Of a stretch of DNA of 64,000 nt, positions 24,130 through 35,569 are shown piece after piece. A program made the translations under genes and the position numbers. Position 1 is the stretch's first letter. Each line of letters starts with the position of its first letter. Under the pieces are notes generated by a model. It worked only from the letters and a program-made list of their open reading frames with translations, was not told the origin of the DNA and did not search any database. This DNA comes from Ixodes scapularis (Eukaryota > Arthropoda > Arachnida > Ixodida > Ixodidae): NCBI RefSeq assembly GCF_016920785.2, contig NW_024609857.1, positions 12,109,618 through 12,173,617 of the forward strand, read 5' to 3'.

Positions 24130-27121
24130 ATCAACGACAAGTCGGCCTCAACTGCTGTTTGTAGCAGACATTTCCGTCATAGTGACTATGCTGCTGAGTG
24201 CCACATCAAAAAGCTCCTTCCGGGTGCCGTGCCGACCGTCTTTGAAGACTCTTTGAAGACTATCCATCCGACCTGGCGCCAAGGGCGAAGAAGCCTCGCA
24301 AGGACCCTGTACCTCGCGATTCCCCACCCCCTCGGAAACCAACGAAGCGGAAAGCCGAAACAGCTGAATACTCGCACGACGTTTGCGATGTGTCGGAGGG
24401 CGTTCCCGACTAGAAACCTAGTGTTTGCACACAAACGACAAACAATGACGCTCAGCGAGCAAGCCGTTATCTTTCCATGATCGGAAGACTTCGCTCTCAG
24501 GTCGCATACTACCGCTCCAAGAGCGGGAAGCTTCTGCTGCTTCTGCAACAGCTCGCTACACTTCTGTCAAGAAGATTGCTGCAGATTCGGAGAAGGGAGA
24601 AAAAAAGGTGCTGTTTCTTCTTCACCAGATAAAAAGCTACGGGAAGAAATGGCTATGCTACCCCGAAGAGATCATCAGAGAATGTGTCATAAGGAGATTT
24701 CTTTCGCCAAAAGGCTATGATCATGCTCGAGCATCGAAACTTCTGACACTTCCAGCAAAGTGCACTCTTCAGAGATACATAGGCCAAGTCCGACATCATC
24801 GGGAATGAGCGCCGCCATAAAAGAAAGGCTGATTCACGAAGCCTCAACCTCAGCAGCAGGCAGCACATGGCGCCGTTAATCATTGACGAAGCTGCCATAA
24901 AGCCTAAGTGCATTTACGACAGGAAAGGTGATGCAGTGTTTGGCCTCGGGGACAAACCGGATAGCAGTACGCCCTCTAGCTCAAAAGAAACGTTTTTGAG
25001 TTAGAGGGCGGCTGGTGCGACTCTTGCGCCCTCTATCAGCTAGAAATTTTCTGCCACACTCTTGGACTGTGAAGAACCTACGTTTTTGCGGTTTTTGCAT
25101 TCGACGTTTTCTCACCCCTCTTGAAAGTTTTCACTTAATTTTTTTTATGCCTGCTGCGTACCCTTTCTGTGTTATCTTCCATTGTGAGAAATAAGGCTGG
25201 CAAGTGCCTGCCATTCAAGCGTTTCTGCTTTCTATTCACAGGAAACGAAGGAGGTGAAGGACGTCAAACAACCCTCGACGCGATTTTGCTAACATTTTTC
25301 TCCCCCCTCCCAGAGATAATCCGCGTAGAATCCTCAGTCATCTCCGAAAATAGTTGTCCGGGTTGGGGTGAGAAATGGGTCAGTCCTGTTTGTTTCTTTG
25401 CCTTGGTGTGGTTGTGAAAAAAGAAAGCTCTCCCCAAAACGTGCCCCAAAACGAAGTCATCCCGGATTCCGTTTGATCGTCAAGATGTTACTGTCGTCGA
25501 CTGTGACTGTTATTTGAGATCTTTCTCAAATAAATTCTTTTCGGATAACGCTGCATCGTGTGGTACGTACGATATATTGTTTGAATGTTAACACTTCCTC
25601 AATTGTATGTCCGTGTCCTGTCCATCGGTAAACACGTTATTTGTGAGCGTGGAAAATGCACGACTTTCGGCCCTCTTCTGTTGCAATTTATTTTTGACAG
25701 CAAAGCGCTTTGTCGTTTCACATGCGGCGAATCATGCGGCGCCGTCAAAACTTCTCTTAAGGGAAAAAAAAAAAAACACAAATAACTACTATACATTCCA
25801 GTCGCATTCATTCTGTCGTGCGCATACCCAACAAAAATAGTTTACAATGCTTTCTCAATGTCCTCGGGAACATACATGTACCATGAAACACAAAATATAG
25901 CGGGAAAATGCGAGAATTTAGCCGCCAGCAGAGTTTGAAACTGCGCCTATTGAAATCACAGTCCACTCTGTTAGGGTTAGGAGGGACGCCGGTGAGAGTC
26001 TAGCCTCAAACTCTGTGACTGGGCTCGAAAACGGTTTGTGGCCTCCTTGGGTCGAGTGATTTTTGGAAAGGTGTATACCCCTCAAACCTAGAGAAGATGA
26101 ATGTGCTTCGTGCCGTGCAAATATTCTCCCTACAGGTAACTGCAGCCTTAGAACACCTTCAAGGAAACTCGTGCGGTGATCCTGCTCTTTATGTTTTCAA
26201 AGACGCAAGCCTTACCATTCATTTCATGAAGACAATGAAGGAATGGTTTGACATTCATGACACGACCTATGCAGGAAGTGCACAGAAGGACGACCCTCGA
26301 CTGGTGTGGCTAGAAAACTAGTTTCCATGCTACGTGAAGAGCATCCAGGAAACATCCGTGGCTTCAGGAATGAATGCTTTCACAGATGAGACCTTCCAAG
26401 CCTTGCTTTTTAGCACAAAGTCAACTACAAAGTTCCTTCTAGCAAAAGGCGCCAACTTCGTCCTCACAAGAAAGCTTAACAGCGACCCCATCGAAGCACT
26501 TTTTCGGAGAATAAGATTCATGTGTGGTGGCAATAACATGCTCGATGCAAGGGCTGTGACGGCGGCTCTAGATCACATTGTGAAAGAAAAGGCTCTGCCT
26601 GCTGCAGGGGAAGTCAAGATACCCGAGGCTCACACCGAAGACCTTGCTCCAGCTCTACCACCAGCACTAATTGAAGAACTCGGAGGCCTAAGAGAACATC
26701 CCGGTGCTCCTTCACGCTCTGACCTACTCTGGACTTTGGTACGTTGGTGGGTATATTGTGAGGCTTATCAGTGACTTTGGATGAGATTCTTGTGTAATGC
26801 TTCTAACAACAAGCAAGAAAAATGACCTCTTGTTTATGCTTGTGCAAGGTCAAGGCAGTAATGGACTCTATTACCCAAAGCCAGAGTTGAGCAAATCTTC
26901 TCCGATCCCTGCAAGTACTGATTGAACCGTATCTTCGCAACTAGCCCATTCTGAGCTGCCCAGAAGGTGTTGACAACGGTCACGCCAAGCGGTCGGCTAG
27001 TTTGATTTCTGAAAAGCTCAACAGGATCCTTCTCGTTAACTATGCCAGAAAGGTTACGGACAATAATGATACGCCGTCTGCCTATGTACATAAGCCGCCG
27101 AAAAAGCATTTCAGGCTGTAA
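24130..27121 (+). pseudogene. Fossil P-element transposase (THAP family)
   Basis: Pieces appear in the canonical order of a P-element transposase but in different frames with stops. 24142-24300: end of a THAP zinc finger (VCSRHF, then LLPGAVPTVF). 24608-24808: linker/helix-turn-helix region (YPEEIIRECVIRRFLSPKGY). 24867-24970: start of the RNase H-like core with an Asp (LIIDEAAIKPK). 26097-26321: part of the GTP-binding insertion (NVLRAVQIFS, MKEWFDIHD). 26334-26774: C-terminal part (GANFVLTRKLNSDPIEALFR). 26850-27121: the extreme C-terminus (NYARKVTDNNDTPSAYVHK) with a stop at 27119-27121. About 1.1 kb between 24970 and 26096 does not read as transposase and begins with a 15-bp-arm hairpin (24971-25009). 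A candidate polyA signal, GTGAATAAACACGG, follows at about 27186. THAP-type P elements are known from several animal groups. No terminal repeats were found. Confidence 0.85.
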
Positions 27122-27199
27122 ACTTGTAAGTCTGCCTCATGTAATTTTTCGTGGCGTACTGCTTCAAAAAGCCTACTTGTTTAGCGTGAATAAACACGG

Positions 27200-27673
27200 T
27201 GCATTGTTACTATGTGTCCCCGAAATGGAAGTCAGATTGTGTTTTTATTTTTTGTTTGCTACAATAGCGTGCATAGAAGACTGACGTTATAAGCACTACA
27301 GCCCATGACCACGTTCAGATTCAAGATTTGTTGCGGCTGAAGCGCGACACCTCCCATGGTAATTGGCTTATCTTTTAAAAAAATATATATAAAGCAGAAA
27401 GATAAATATCTCTGTGGGTATTCGGTTTTCTGCCGTGGAGTTGTTCTAACCAAGCGCAGTAATTCCTAAAACTCGCTCTTGGAGCGTACGAAGCGCGATA
27501 ACACAGAAAACGCGCGAGTGCAAAGCGTGCCTCGTACGGAGGGCAGGGGCAGGGCGGTAGCACCCCCACGAGCTGCGGCGACAGGGAGAAACGACCCCTG
27601 TGCAAAGGCCGTAAGAAGAGCGTGCGCCTCTCCGCTCTAGACCGGCCGTGACTTAACCAACCGTATTTAGGCA
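27200..27673. other. No gene seen
   Basis: Spacer between the P-element remnant and a LINE fragment. GC-rich in its second half (27470-27650) with no recognisable coding sequence. Confidence 0.4.
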
Positions 27674-28158
27674 CTTCAAAATAAAGCTGCAAGATTTATA
27701 ACCCACCACTTCTCCCATACCTCCAGTGTGTCTAACATAAAATGTAACCTCAACCTAACCCAACTGCAGTACAGACAATGTATTGCTAGCATGTCATTTT
27801 TCCACAAGCTTTATCATGGATCATCTCCCTTTAGGACCTCATTCAACCTGCACATCGTATTTCGTCTAGCGTAGATCACTTTAAAGTACTACGCATCTTT
27901 GCCCGCACTAACATGTTCAAGAAATCCCCTCTGGTTCTTGCCGTCTCCGAATGGAACAGCCTGCCTAGAGAAATCGCATTAATCACTTCACCCGATATGT
28001 TCATTAGTTCTTTAAGTAATATGTACCAAACTTATATAGTGCTGCTTTGTGTCATGTTTTCATATAGTGTTCTTGTTACTTATATTGTTTATTGCTTGTT
28101 TAACATTGTTTATGATAAACTATGTAATAATTTTTTTTTTCCACTTGACCCAATTGTA
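27674..28158 (+). pseudogene. 5'-truncated LINE, C-terminal coding end
   Basis: Begins LQNKAARFI, a hallmark after the reverse-transcriptase domain of CR1/Jockey-type LINEs. It then shifts frame near 27870 and continues to VSEWNSLPREI, the usual last conserved block. The 3' UTR is cut at TTAA (28159) by a foreign element and resumes at 29841. Frameshift and stops make it non-functional. Confidence 0.8.
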
Positions 28159-29840
28159 TTAAAGGGACACTGACAGGGTATTTATGCTCGCCGAGGTTTT
28201 TAGTTGTATGTGACATATGAGAGCTCAACTACCCAGAACAGAATTTGCGGCTCGAAATTCGGTTTCTTTCCGCCCGAAAACTGCCGATCAAGAACTGGCC
28301 GGTTCGAGTCTCGCTCACTCTCTTTTCCGCGGTCACGGGCCGTTTTCTAAGGTATCGATGCGACCACCAAATTTAATCAAAGTCGTAGGTCACTGAAGGC
28401 ACACACTCAATATTAAAAATATAAAAAAATATAAAACCCATTTTTTGTGGCTTCTAAAAAGCTGCAAATACGTTGATTGAAAAAAAAGTTCCACAGACAA
28501 CCGGAAGCATTCTGTGCGTGCGTCGTTTCGCGTATCGTGGGACTCGCAGGGACGGCGATGGCAGCGGACGACGGGCGTGGGACCTCTATTTCAGAACTGT
28601 CGTTCGCGGTACCGGCGAATTTTGTCTGCCTTTAAAAGAGAAATTTGGGACTGGTCAAAAGAATTGGTATTCATCCCGTACGACACGCCCGACCACCAAG
28701 CCGATTTGCACGAAGACGTCGCCGAGCCGTCGCTCCCTTCTCGTGGCTGAAGACATCGCTCGCGCAAACGTCAAGCGCGACGTGTCTACTTCGAGTGGAA
28801 TATGCACGCGTACGATTTCTTTACTAGGTGAGAATGTCGCGAATGCGTGGTGCATCCCGACTTCGACCCGGGAGTGCTTTTGCTAGAGGAAAATCGGCAG
28901 CAAACTTTTCAACTTACAGTTTATCGGCTAAATTATTACTAAGGAAAGAGATACCCGATTTTCGATATGCCCCAGTAGCTCAGTGGGAAAGACGTCCCCT
29001 TCACACGCGGTAGAGCCTGGTTCGATCCCCCGTGAAACCCTTTTTTTTTTTTTTTTTTTTCTAAATACTTTTGATGTCTACATTTCTGTTTTTTTTTTTT
29101 TACAATTATTACTGAAGAAACAAAAACAAAAAATAAGAAACAAATTTTGTGGACGACACGTCGCTGAATTAAATGGTATGGGATTTCCTTTTTGACACCT
29201 GCGAACTCAATGTAATCACTTTCCACAAAATGCAAGGAGCATATAAATCAGGTACCGTCCGCTTCCCGAGGTGCCCGTAAATGGTCTACAGGAATTGCAG
29301 CCAGCCATTGGTCCCGATCCCGTTGATCTTTCGGAAACTCTGTCGCACAATGCCACTTCTGTTTCGGACGCGGGACATGTGAGCCAGCTCTTCACGCAAC
29401 ATCTTGGGTGTATTCTTTTCGGAGCCGATCAAAATTCACCACGGGCACTCACTACTCATCTCCAACTCCTCAATGTACAAAACAACTCATCTTGGAGTAC
29501 AGAACAACGAGCGGAACAAACATAACTGCAAAAGAATCCCACGGCGAGCAGTTCCCATACGCCGCATGTCGTCTGCTACCGGGAAGGAGAAAAAAACAAG
29601 AAAAAAAAAAACACACGGTCGGGTGCAGCCACGTGACTTCCGCCACTCCACTCTCGTCTCTCCACTTCTCCGACCTCCGTCAGGTTTCGGTTTCGGTTTC
29701 GAGCAGTTGCGTCTTTTGGCTTTATTAAAAAAATACGGTACTCTGTTGCAAAATATTAATTGGGTAGTCCTCCGACACCATAATGAAGCGCCTGGCAAAA
29801 AATTAAAAATAAATTTTGGGGGGTGTCAGTGTCCCTTTAA
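28159..29840. mobile_element. TTAA-flanked element inserted in the LINE 3' UTR
   Basis: Ends are TTAAAGGGACACTGACA and its exact complement TGTCAGTGTCCCTTTAA. The element is thus 1,682 bp including the TTAA at each side. The LINE sequence reads continuously across it. TTAA targeting is characteristic of piggyBac, and a piggyBac transposase remnant lies at 44605-45032, so this is probably a non-autonomous piggyBac-type element. It contains a tRNA-Val-like sequence (28969-29039), poly-T tracts, and a GC-rich frame at 28473-28886 that I cannot identify. Confidence 0.8.
28969..29039 (+). pseudogene. tRNA-Val(CAC)-like sequence, probably tRNA pseudogene or SINE head
   Basis: Has an A-box-like TAGCTCAGTGG, an anticodon loop TTCACAC (anticodon CAC, valine) and a B-box GGTTCGATCCC in tRNA order and spacing. 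The 5' acceptor strand GCCCCAG has no matching 3' strand (the sequence ends CGTGAAACCC), and the D and variable arms are altered, so it is unlikely to make a working tRNA. A ~21-base T run follows at once, which would terminate RNA polymerase III. A tRNA-derived SINE head is an alternative. Confidence 0.65.
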
Positions 29841-29915
29841 GCTTTGTACTATTGCTTCCCCCCCCCACCAAATAATGCCTGTTTGGGCCTTTAGGGCAAA
29901 TAAATAAATTAAAGG
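29841..29915 (+). mobile_element. 3' tail of the interrupted LINE
   Basis: Continues the LINE 3' UTR (GCTTTGTACTATTGC, then GGGCAAATAAATAAATTAAA), a polyA-signal-like tail. It was separated from 28158 by the TTAA element. Confidence 0.65.
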
Positions 29916-31995
29916 TACAGTCACAGTATTTATTTCACATGCAATGCTGCAATTAAAAAAAAAAAAAAAAGTCTTTTGATTTAGAGTAACATTTCAAATT
30001 TGTTTAAACATTAGAATGAGACGCGAGCAGTCGACCGGCCGTGTCTGCTTGCGTCGCCTCGGCAAGAGGTCTCTTGTGTACTGACCTTCGCACACCGTAC
30101 CTTCACCAAGAAATGTTTGCGCATCGCAAGCTCAGTGATGTGATTGGCCTAAGCCATTTTGGAGCAGCCAAAACAGTGTTTTGGAGCAGGAAATGTCGCT
30201 TTTGGAGCAGCCAAGAGAGTGTCTTGGAGCAGCAAAAGTGGCTTTTGGAGCAGCCAAAACAGTTTTTCGGAGCAGAAAAACTGACTTTTGGAGCATATAT
30301 TCTTAGAAAATTAAATATTTGTTTTAAGTGCTGGACAAACGAAGGGCACTTTGTGTTGAGTCGTGATGTGACGTGTTGGGGCGGAACTCGCTGCTTGTGT
30401 TTTTGCTGCTGAGACATCCCACAAGTTCACAGTGCTGTAGGAGTTGCCAAGCAAATCCGTAAAAAAAAAAAAATTGCTATTGTTTTACTAATTCTTAACG
30501 TGGCAGATTTTTATTAAAAAAAGTAAGCAAACGTAAAACAACGCATTGCAAGCGTCCCAGCTGGTGCCTCTGTTGCAATCATGTTCACATGCACGTAAGG
30601 GCAACTTCGGCAGGCTTGCAGTTACACGTGCTTCGTCGCGCGGGCGGTGACAACGGCTGTTCGACCGAAACCGAAACCATGCCACTCCGCGCTCCGTCGC
30701 CAACTGCATGGTTCCCAAAATAGTATGCAAAATGTAACTGTCCAGCATACGACAATAAACAGTCCAGCGACACGTGCTTGCCAGGCCGGCAGGCGAGGTA
30801 CAGGCTAAACACACAGAAAAAAAGAACCTGAGCGTATCGATGCAAGACACTGCGAATCAGAGTCAAAAAAGTTCTTGGAGCGCTTCGTGCAACGACTGAA
30901 CTCGTGACAAACAAGCACGCTGTGTGGGTTCAGCGTGCAGACATTGCCTTCTTTGCTTTAGCTCACTTCTCTTCACCAACTTTCTTTCGCGGCAGATTTT
31001 TCACGTACCGGGGTCCCTCTCGAAAGAAAGCCCACCAAGAAAAATCTAAGTAATCAAAACTTCGCCATGCAGTCATTGAGTTAGAGAGGGATTTTATAGC
31101 AGCGTATGATTTAAACAAGAGCAGGAATGTCGATGCGTTTCAGTTTAGAAAGCGCCATATCTGCAGCGACGTGGGGACGGCAACACACGACGTCGCGCTT
31201 CAGCTCAAAACGTAACTCCCGCCGCGCAAAAAAGTGGTTTTGTTTCACAGCATGACGGCATGTTTGGCACCCGATACACTAACCTCCGAGAGTCCGCACA
31301 CGCCCGCGTCTACCGCTAAAAAAAAAAAAAAAAAAACGCGAGACGAGATTCCCGAGACGAGTGCACGAAACGCGAGACGTCGGGAAAACTCGTGCAAGAC
31401 CAAGTAGACGATTGACACAGGGTACTTTGTGTCGGGTGGCGTCTTGTGCGACCTAGCTTACGCATGCTCAATTATGGTTCTTAGTTTAGTTTCGTTTTTG
31501 AAAGGCGACCAAAATTGCTTCTTTGGCGCAGGCTTGGCGCAGATTAGCCATATTTCGGTGAAATGTAGCAGGATGTAGCAAGGTTAGCCCCTTGGTGCAG
31601 TTTGGCGCAATTGGCGCAGCAATCACATCACTGCAAGCTTCATGAAGCAAGTGATCGTTGCGAAACCACGTCGTCCCGTATTGAAAATCGAAGTCGCAAG
31701 GATGCCACAAACGTCGCGCTAATGACGCCGCCAAAGCGGCCACATACATGGTCCTGGGAGCCACCATTTAACTGTGCTCGTCTTGGCTTTACCCAAGTCG
31801 TAATCACAAATCCTGCTCGGAGAAGCGCAAGGACTTTGCGTACGCACACAATTTCCAAAAAATAGTGTGCTCTATTCAAAGTATGCGAAGCGCAAAACGT
31901 GGTTAGTGTTCGGCGCATGTGCAGTGGCGACGACGCTATTCTTTGCGTACGCCAAGCGTGTGCTATTCTAAGACTCCCTATTATTCTGAGAAGGG
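29916..31995. other. No gene recognised
   Basis: Apart from the tandem repeat at 30158-30297, it holds poly-A tracts, a TGGCGCA-rich patch (31525-31620) and open frames without motifs. CTATTCTAAGACTCCCTATT at about 31962 resembles the end of the MITEs near 1.5 kb, with no clear partner. Confidence 0.35.
30158..30297. repeat. TTTTGGAGCAG tandem repeat
   Basis: About five copies of a 27-29 bp unit beginning TTTTGGAGCAGCCAAAACAG, with drift. Related GGAGCAG motifs occur near 22580-22640. Confidence 0.75.
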
Positions 31996-32223
31996 GTGGG
32001 GGCTGTGTGGACGCTGAAGGCAACATTACTGAGGATGTACGAGGGTGTAACTGGCAAGGATGATTGCAACAATAAGCTTGTCCAAGCTTCCACTATAGGA
32101 GAAGTCATCCAGTTGTTAAATCTCATCCGCCTTTCCACTGAATGCAGTTGTGGCAACTTTGAGATGTGGCACTTAGTTGGCTTTCTCGAGAAAATGACTG
32201 GGTGCGGAACTGGCAGCAAGTGA
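31996..32223 (+). other. Unidentified coding-like frame
   Basis: A 75-codon frame (LLRMYEGVTGKDD..., LLNLIRLSTECSCGNFEMW) has ordinary amino-acid composition and could be an exon or transposon scrap. I do not recognise it. No clear acceptor or donor defines it. The following 32224-33100 has further open frames on both strands without motifs. Confidence 0.25.
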
Positions 32224-33121
32224 CAAGCCCCCATCGAGGATTACCTCGTGCGATTGAGTCACATTTCCAGTAAAATATTTCAGGCTTACACTACACTTCC
32301 TTTCGTGTAATTTTTGAGAACCGCTGCAGCCACATATTGAGGCCAGAGCGAAGCACAGATTGGACACGAGTCCTGCGTCACCGTTTGGCTGGAACTTGCA
32401 GACGCATAGACTGACAGAGAGTCCGCAACCAAGCACCGACTCAGCACTTGTGTCCAGCGTAATTTGTACCCTGCACTGGCCATCTACCAGAGGTCAACAT
32501 GAGGCACAGCCATGCTCCGTACGCTGACATGTGTCAAGCAGCACCCTGAATTGATTGCTAAGCTTCATCTTAACCACGAATGTCCTGGTGACTTGTGCGA
32601 TGTAGTCAAACATGGTAAAGCGGTACCGTGTGAACAAGCCTTTACCCAGGTTGACAAAGTGCGCTCGCACATATGGCGCAGAGGTGTGCATAAGGAAAGA
32701 CGGAAGAGAACAAGCTCCTGCTTCAGAGGAAATGGGGAGTGGCAAAATCGCAGAGCTGAGGCGTGCGACAGCAAGAGATGTGAACTTTACATTCCACTCC
32801 ACCGGAGTGATAGCTTTGGCAGGGCCTTCTGTCCGAGACACTGTACACAATCATATTTCTACCATCAAGGCACAAAACCTGTACCTAGCTCCTCTGTGCA
32901 ACACAAGGGCAAGGTTTTGTATTAGGCTACACAAATACAGTTTGGCTCATTAGCATTACATGGCCATGCAAGCTGTAAAGCACTCAAGAGTCGAAGGGGA
33001 GAATTTTTGAGAAAACAAAGCTATTCATGATTGAAAATCTGCACCCAACAGGGACAATAGGAGTCAACTTCACGAATCAGTGGCGTTGCCAGGGGTGTAA
33101 TGGAACACGGAACCCTAAAGG

Positions 33122-33856
33122 TAGGGTTCCATTTTCCCTAATAAACCCAAAAAACTCGGGAAAATACCTGCCGGTAAAATTTTCGTCAATTTGGATTTAC
33201 CTGATAAACTCCAAATTCCAATGTGCCAATGAAAAAAAATAAAATAAAAAGAGGAGAAGGCATTTTACAATTAAGTTCGGACAGCCCACCAGGTCATCGG
33301 TCTTGAGAAAATGTCACCTTAGTTTTCTTTCAAATTTCGGAGCACTGACTCTCGCCGCTCATCACGTCAAGGCTCGCCGGGACAATAGATCTTTTGAATC
33401 CCGACAAAAGTGCTATTCTGGTTTCCGGTGAATGTTTCCGGTTTTCGGGGAACCATAGAGATTTCATAAAAAGGGAAGGAGAGGGCAGGCAGTTGTAAGC
33501 TTCTATATTGCACCATTTACCACTCCACCCCACGCAGCCGCGCAAACCTCAAGGAGTTTATCGATTTTAAGATTTTGACGTTTATCGAATCAACAGATGC
33601 TTGCCACTTTCGTAATGGGACAAATTAGTAATGGCATTGGCACTCATGCCAAATCCAGCTGAGTAGATATTACTTGACACAAGCTTGTCCTTTTCGGAAT
33701 TTAGCGCACATTTACACCCGGATATTATTTTTTTAAAAAAGGAACACCAAATTAAGCTTTATATTTCTAAGAATCGGGAATAAAAAAAAACAAAAAAAAA
33801 ACTTGATTTTTGGCAAAAAAAAAAAAAACAAAGAACTCTGAAAATACAGAATCCTA
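33122..33856 (-). mobile_element. hAT-like element, inverted partial copy of 35570-38149
   Basis: Forward left end TAGGGTTCCATTTTCCC and right end complementing TAGGATTCTGTATTTTCAGAG correspond to the right and left ends of the element at 35570. GGGACAAATTAGTAATGGC at 33618 matches the complement of about 35808-35850. The interior is shorter and full of A runs. The flanks (CCTAAAGG and CCTATATT) do not form a clean duplication, so age or rearrangement is likely. Confidence 0.6.
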
Positions 33857-34003
33857 CCTATATTATAAACATACATTTTGAGCCCCTCTACCAAGTCATA
33901 GACATGACTTGGGGGATGGGCAATGTACTTTTACAACTGTATTTAAATACAAATACAGAATACTTCCGCAAAAATGTATTTAATTACAAATTCAATTACA
34001 CCT
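33857..34003. other. ATTTAAATACA-rich spacer
   Basis: TGTATTTAAATACAAATACAG-like sequence at 33939-33985 has the look of a transposon subterminal region, but no bounded element was found. Confidence 0.3.
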
Positions 34004-34426
34004 TTAAAGAAATGGTGAACCAAAATTTGGATTAAAAAAAAACAACAAAAAACAATGCAGGAGATGTAGGCAGGACGCTACAATCCCTACAACACTACCC
34101 GTAAGGCGACATCTCGAATGGACGGCCGTATTTTGGGAAAAAGAGGTCGAGACTGAACCAGGCCAACGAGGTGCATGACGTAGAGATTTCTTGTTTCCTC
34201 CTCTCTCTGCTTCGCTCCCTCAAGGTGGCAAGGCGGGGAAGACGCGAGGCCGTTACCTCTCCTTCTCAGAGGAACACTATGTGAACATTTCTGTAACATG
34301 CGCCTCCTTTTTCTTTTAAAATATGGCCATCCATTTGAGATATCGCTCTCAAGTGATGTTTTGGTGTTTGTAGCATAAGGTTGCACGCTTATGCCGCATG
34401 TCTTGTGGAATCCAGATTTTTTTTAA
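34004..34426 (-). mobile_element. TTAA foldback element A (of three in a row)
   Basis: Runs from TTAA 34004-34007 to TTAA 34423-34426 (423 bp). Its interior is the reverse complement of element B (shared GAAGGAGAGG and GGCCTCGC motifs), so it lies opposite to B and C. Its left ~150 bp is an inverted match to the right ~150 bp of element B, beginning TTAAAGAAATGGTGAACC. No coding sequence. Confidence 0.75.
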
Positions 34427-34842
34427 CCGAAATCTGGATTCCCCAAAACACTCGACAAAAGCGTGCAACGGGATGCTACAAACACCAAAACATCACTCAT
34501 ACAGTGATATCTCAAACGGACGAGCGTATAAAAAAAAAAAAAAAAAGGCGCATTTGGCAGGAATGTTGACGTCATGTTTCTCCGAGAAGGAGAGGAAACG
34601 GCCTTGCGTGTTCTCCGCCTCGCGTACTTGAAGGAGCAAAGCGAAGAGAGGAGGAAACTAGGTATCTTGACGGTCACATGCCTCGTCGGCCTGGTTCAAT
34701 CTCAACTTTTTTTTTCCAAAAATATGGCCGTCCATTTGAGATATCGCCTTACTAGTAGTGTTGTAGGGATTGTAGCGTCCCCCGCCTTCATCTCCACCAT
34801 TGTTTTTCTTTTAATCCAAATTTCGATTCACCATCCCTTTAA
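34423..34842 (+). mobile_element. TTAA foldback element B
   Basis: A 420-bp element from the TTAA shared with A to the TTAA shared with C. The left end TTAACCGAAATCTGGATTCC pairs with the right end of A across the junction (GGAATCCAGATTT / AAATCTGGATTCC, a perfect 13-bp palindrome). Its right end is CACCATCCCTTTAA. Confidence 0.75.
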
Positions 34843-35262
34843 GGGGTGCTGAACCCGAATTCGGATTTTGCAAAACAAATATGCAGAGGCGTTGAACGGG
34901 ACGCTACAAACTCCAAAACATCACTCGTCCATCAATATCTGAAACAGATGGCAGTATTTTTGGAAAAGGGTGCGATCAAGCGAGGACTAAGACGTCACAA
35001 CCCTCCTGGAGCATTTGAGAATGGGGGGAAGCGGCCTCGCTTCGAATCAACAGCTAGAGTGGACGAAATGAAGAGGAGAGGGAAGGAGAATCGTGATGTC
35101 ACAAGTCTTCTCAGCAGCCTTGAATCGCGCACCTCTTTTCCAAAAATACGACCATCCGTTACAGATATTGCTGCACGAGTGATGTTTTGGGGTTTTGCAG
35201 AGCCCCGTCCATCGCTCCAACCATGTTTTTCGAGCTCCAAATTTCGGTTTAGTATCATTTAA
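34839..35262 (+). mobile_element. TTAA foldback element C
   Basis: A 424-bp element in the same orientation as B. The left end TTAAGGGGTGCTGAACCCG and right end complementing TTAAATGATACTAAACCG are imperfect inverted repeats; inner arms around AAACATCACTCGT pair with ACGAGTGATGTTTT. More diverged from B than A is. Confidence 0.7.
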
Positions 35263-35569
35263 AAACTAGTATTTTGGAAGAGGTCTAATTAAACAATGCA
35301 ATGTGCGTGGCTTTCGAGTGTTCAGTGAGCACATACAACAAGCTCAAAATATGACTGCTTCGTTCAAGAGAAACTACTTTCTCTCGAAATTGTATGGTAA
35401 TCAAATCCACTGAATGCAGGCTTGAGTTAGATCCAACATTGGCCCGTCGGGACTATTTCAGCGTATGAGCAGCCTTCCCGAATTTCTCCCAACGGTGCCA
35501 ATCTTCGATTAAGCAAATGGATCCGCAAGTCTAATAGAATCCCCCAGACGATCATTATTAGATTATAAT

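Noticed and set aside
28969..29039. A functional tRNA-Val gene
   Set aside because: The acceptor stem does not pair at its 3' side and the D and variable arms are altered; it lies inside a transposon.
32494..32953. Overlapping long frames on both strands as a gene
   Set aside because: Frames on opposite strands are equally open and show no motif, codon signal or splice sites.
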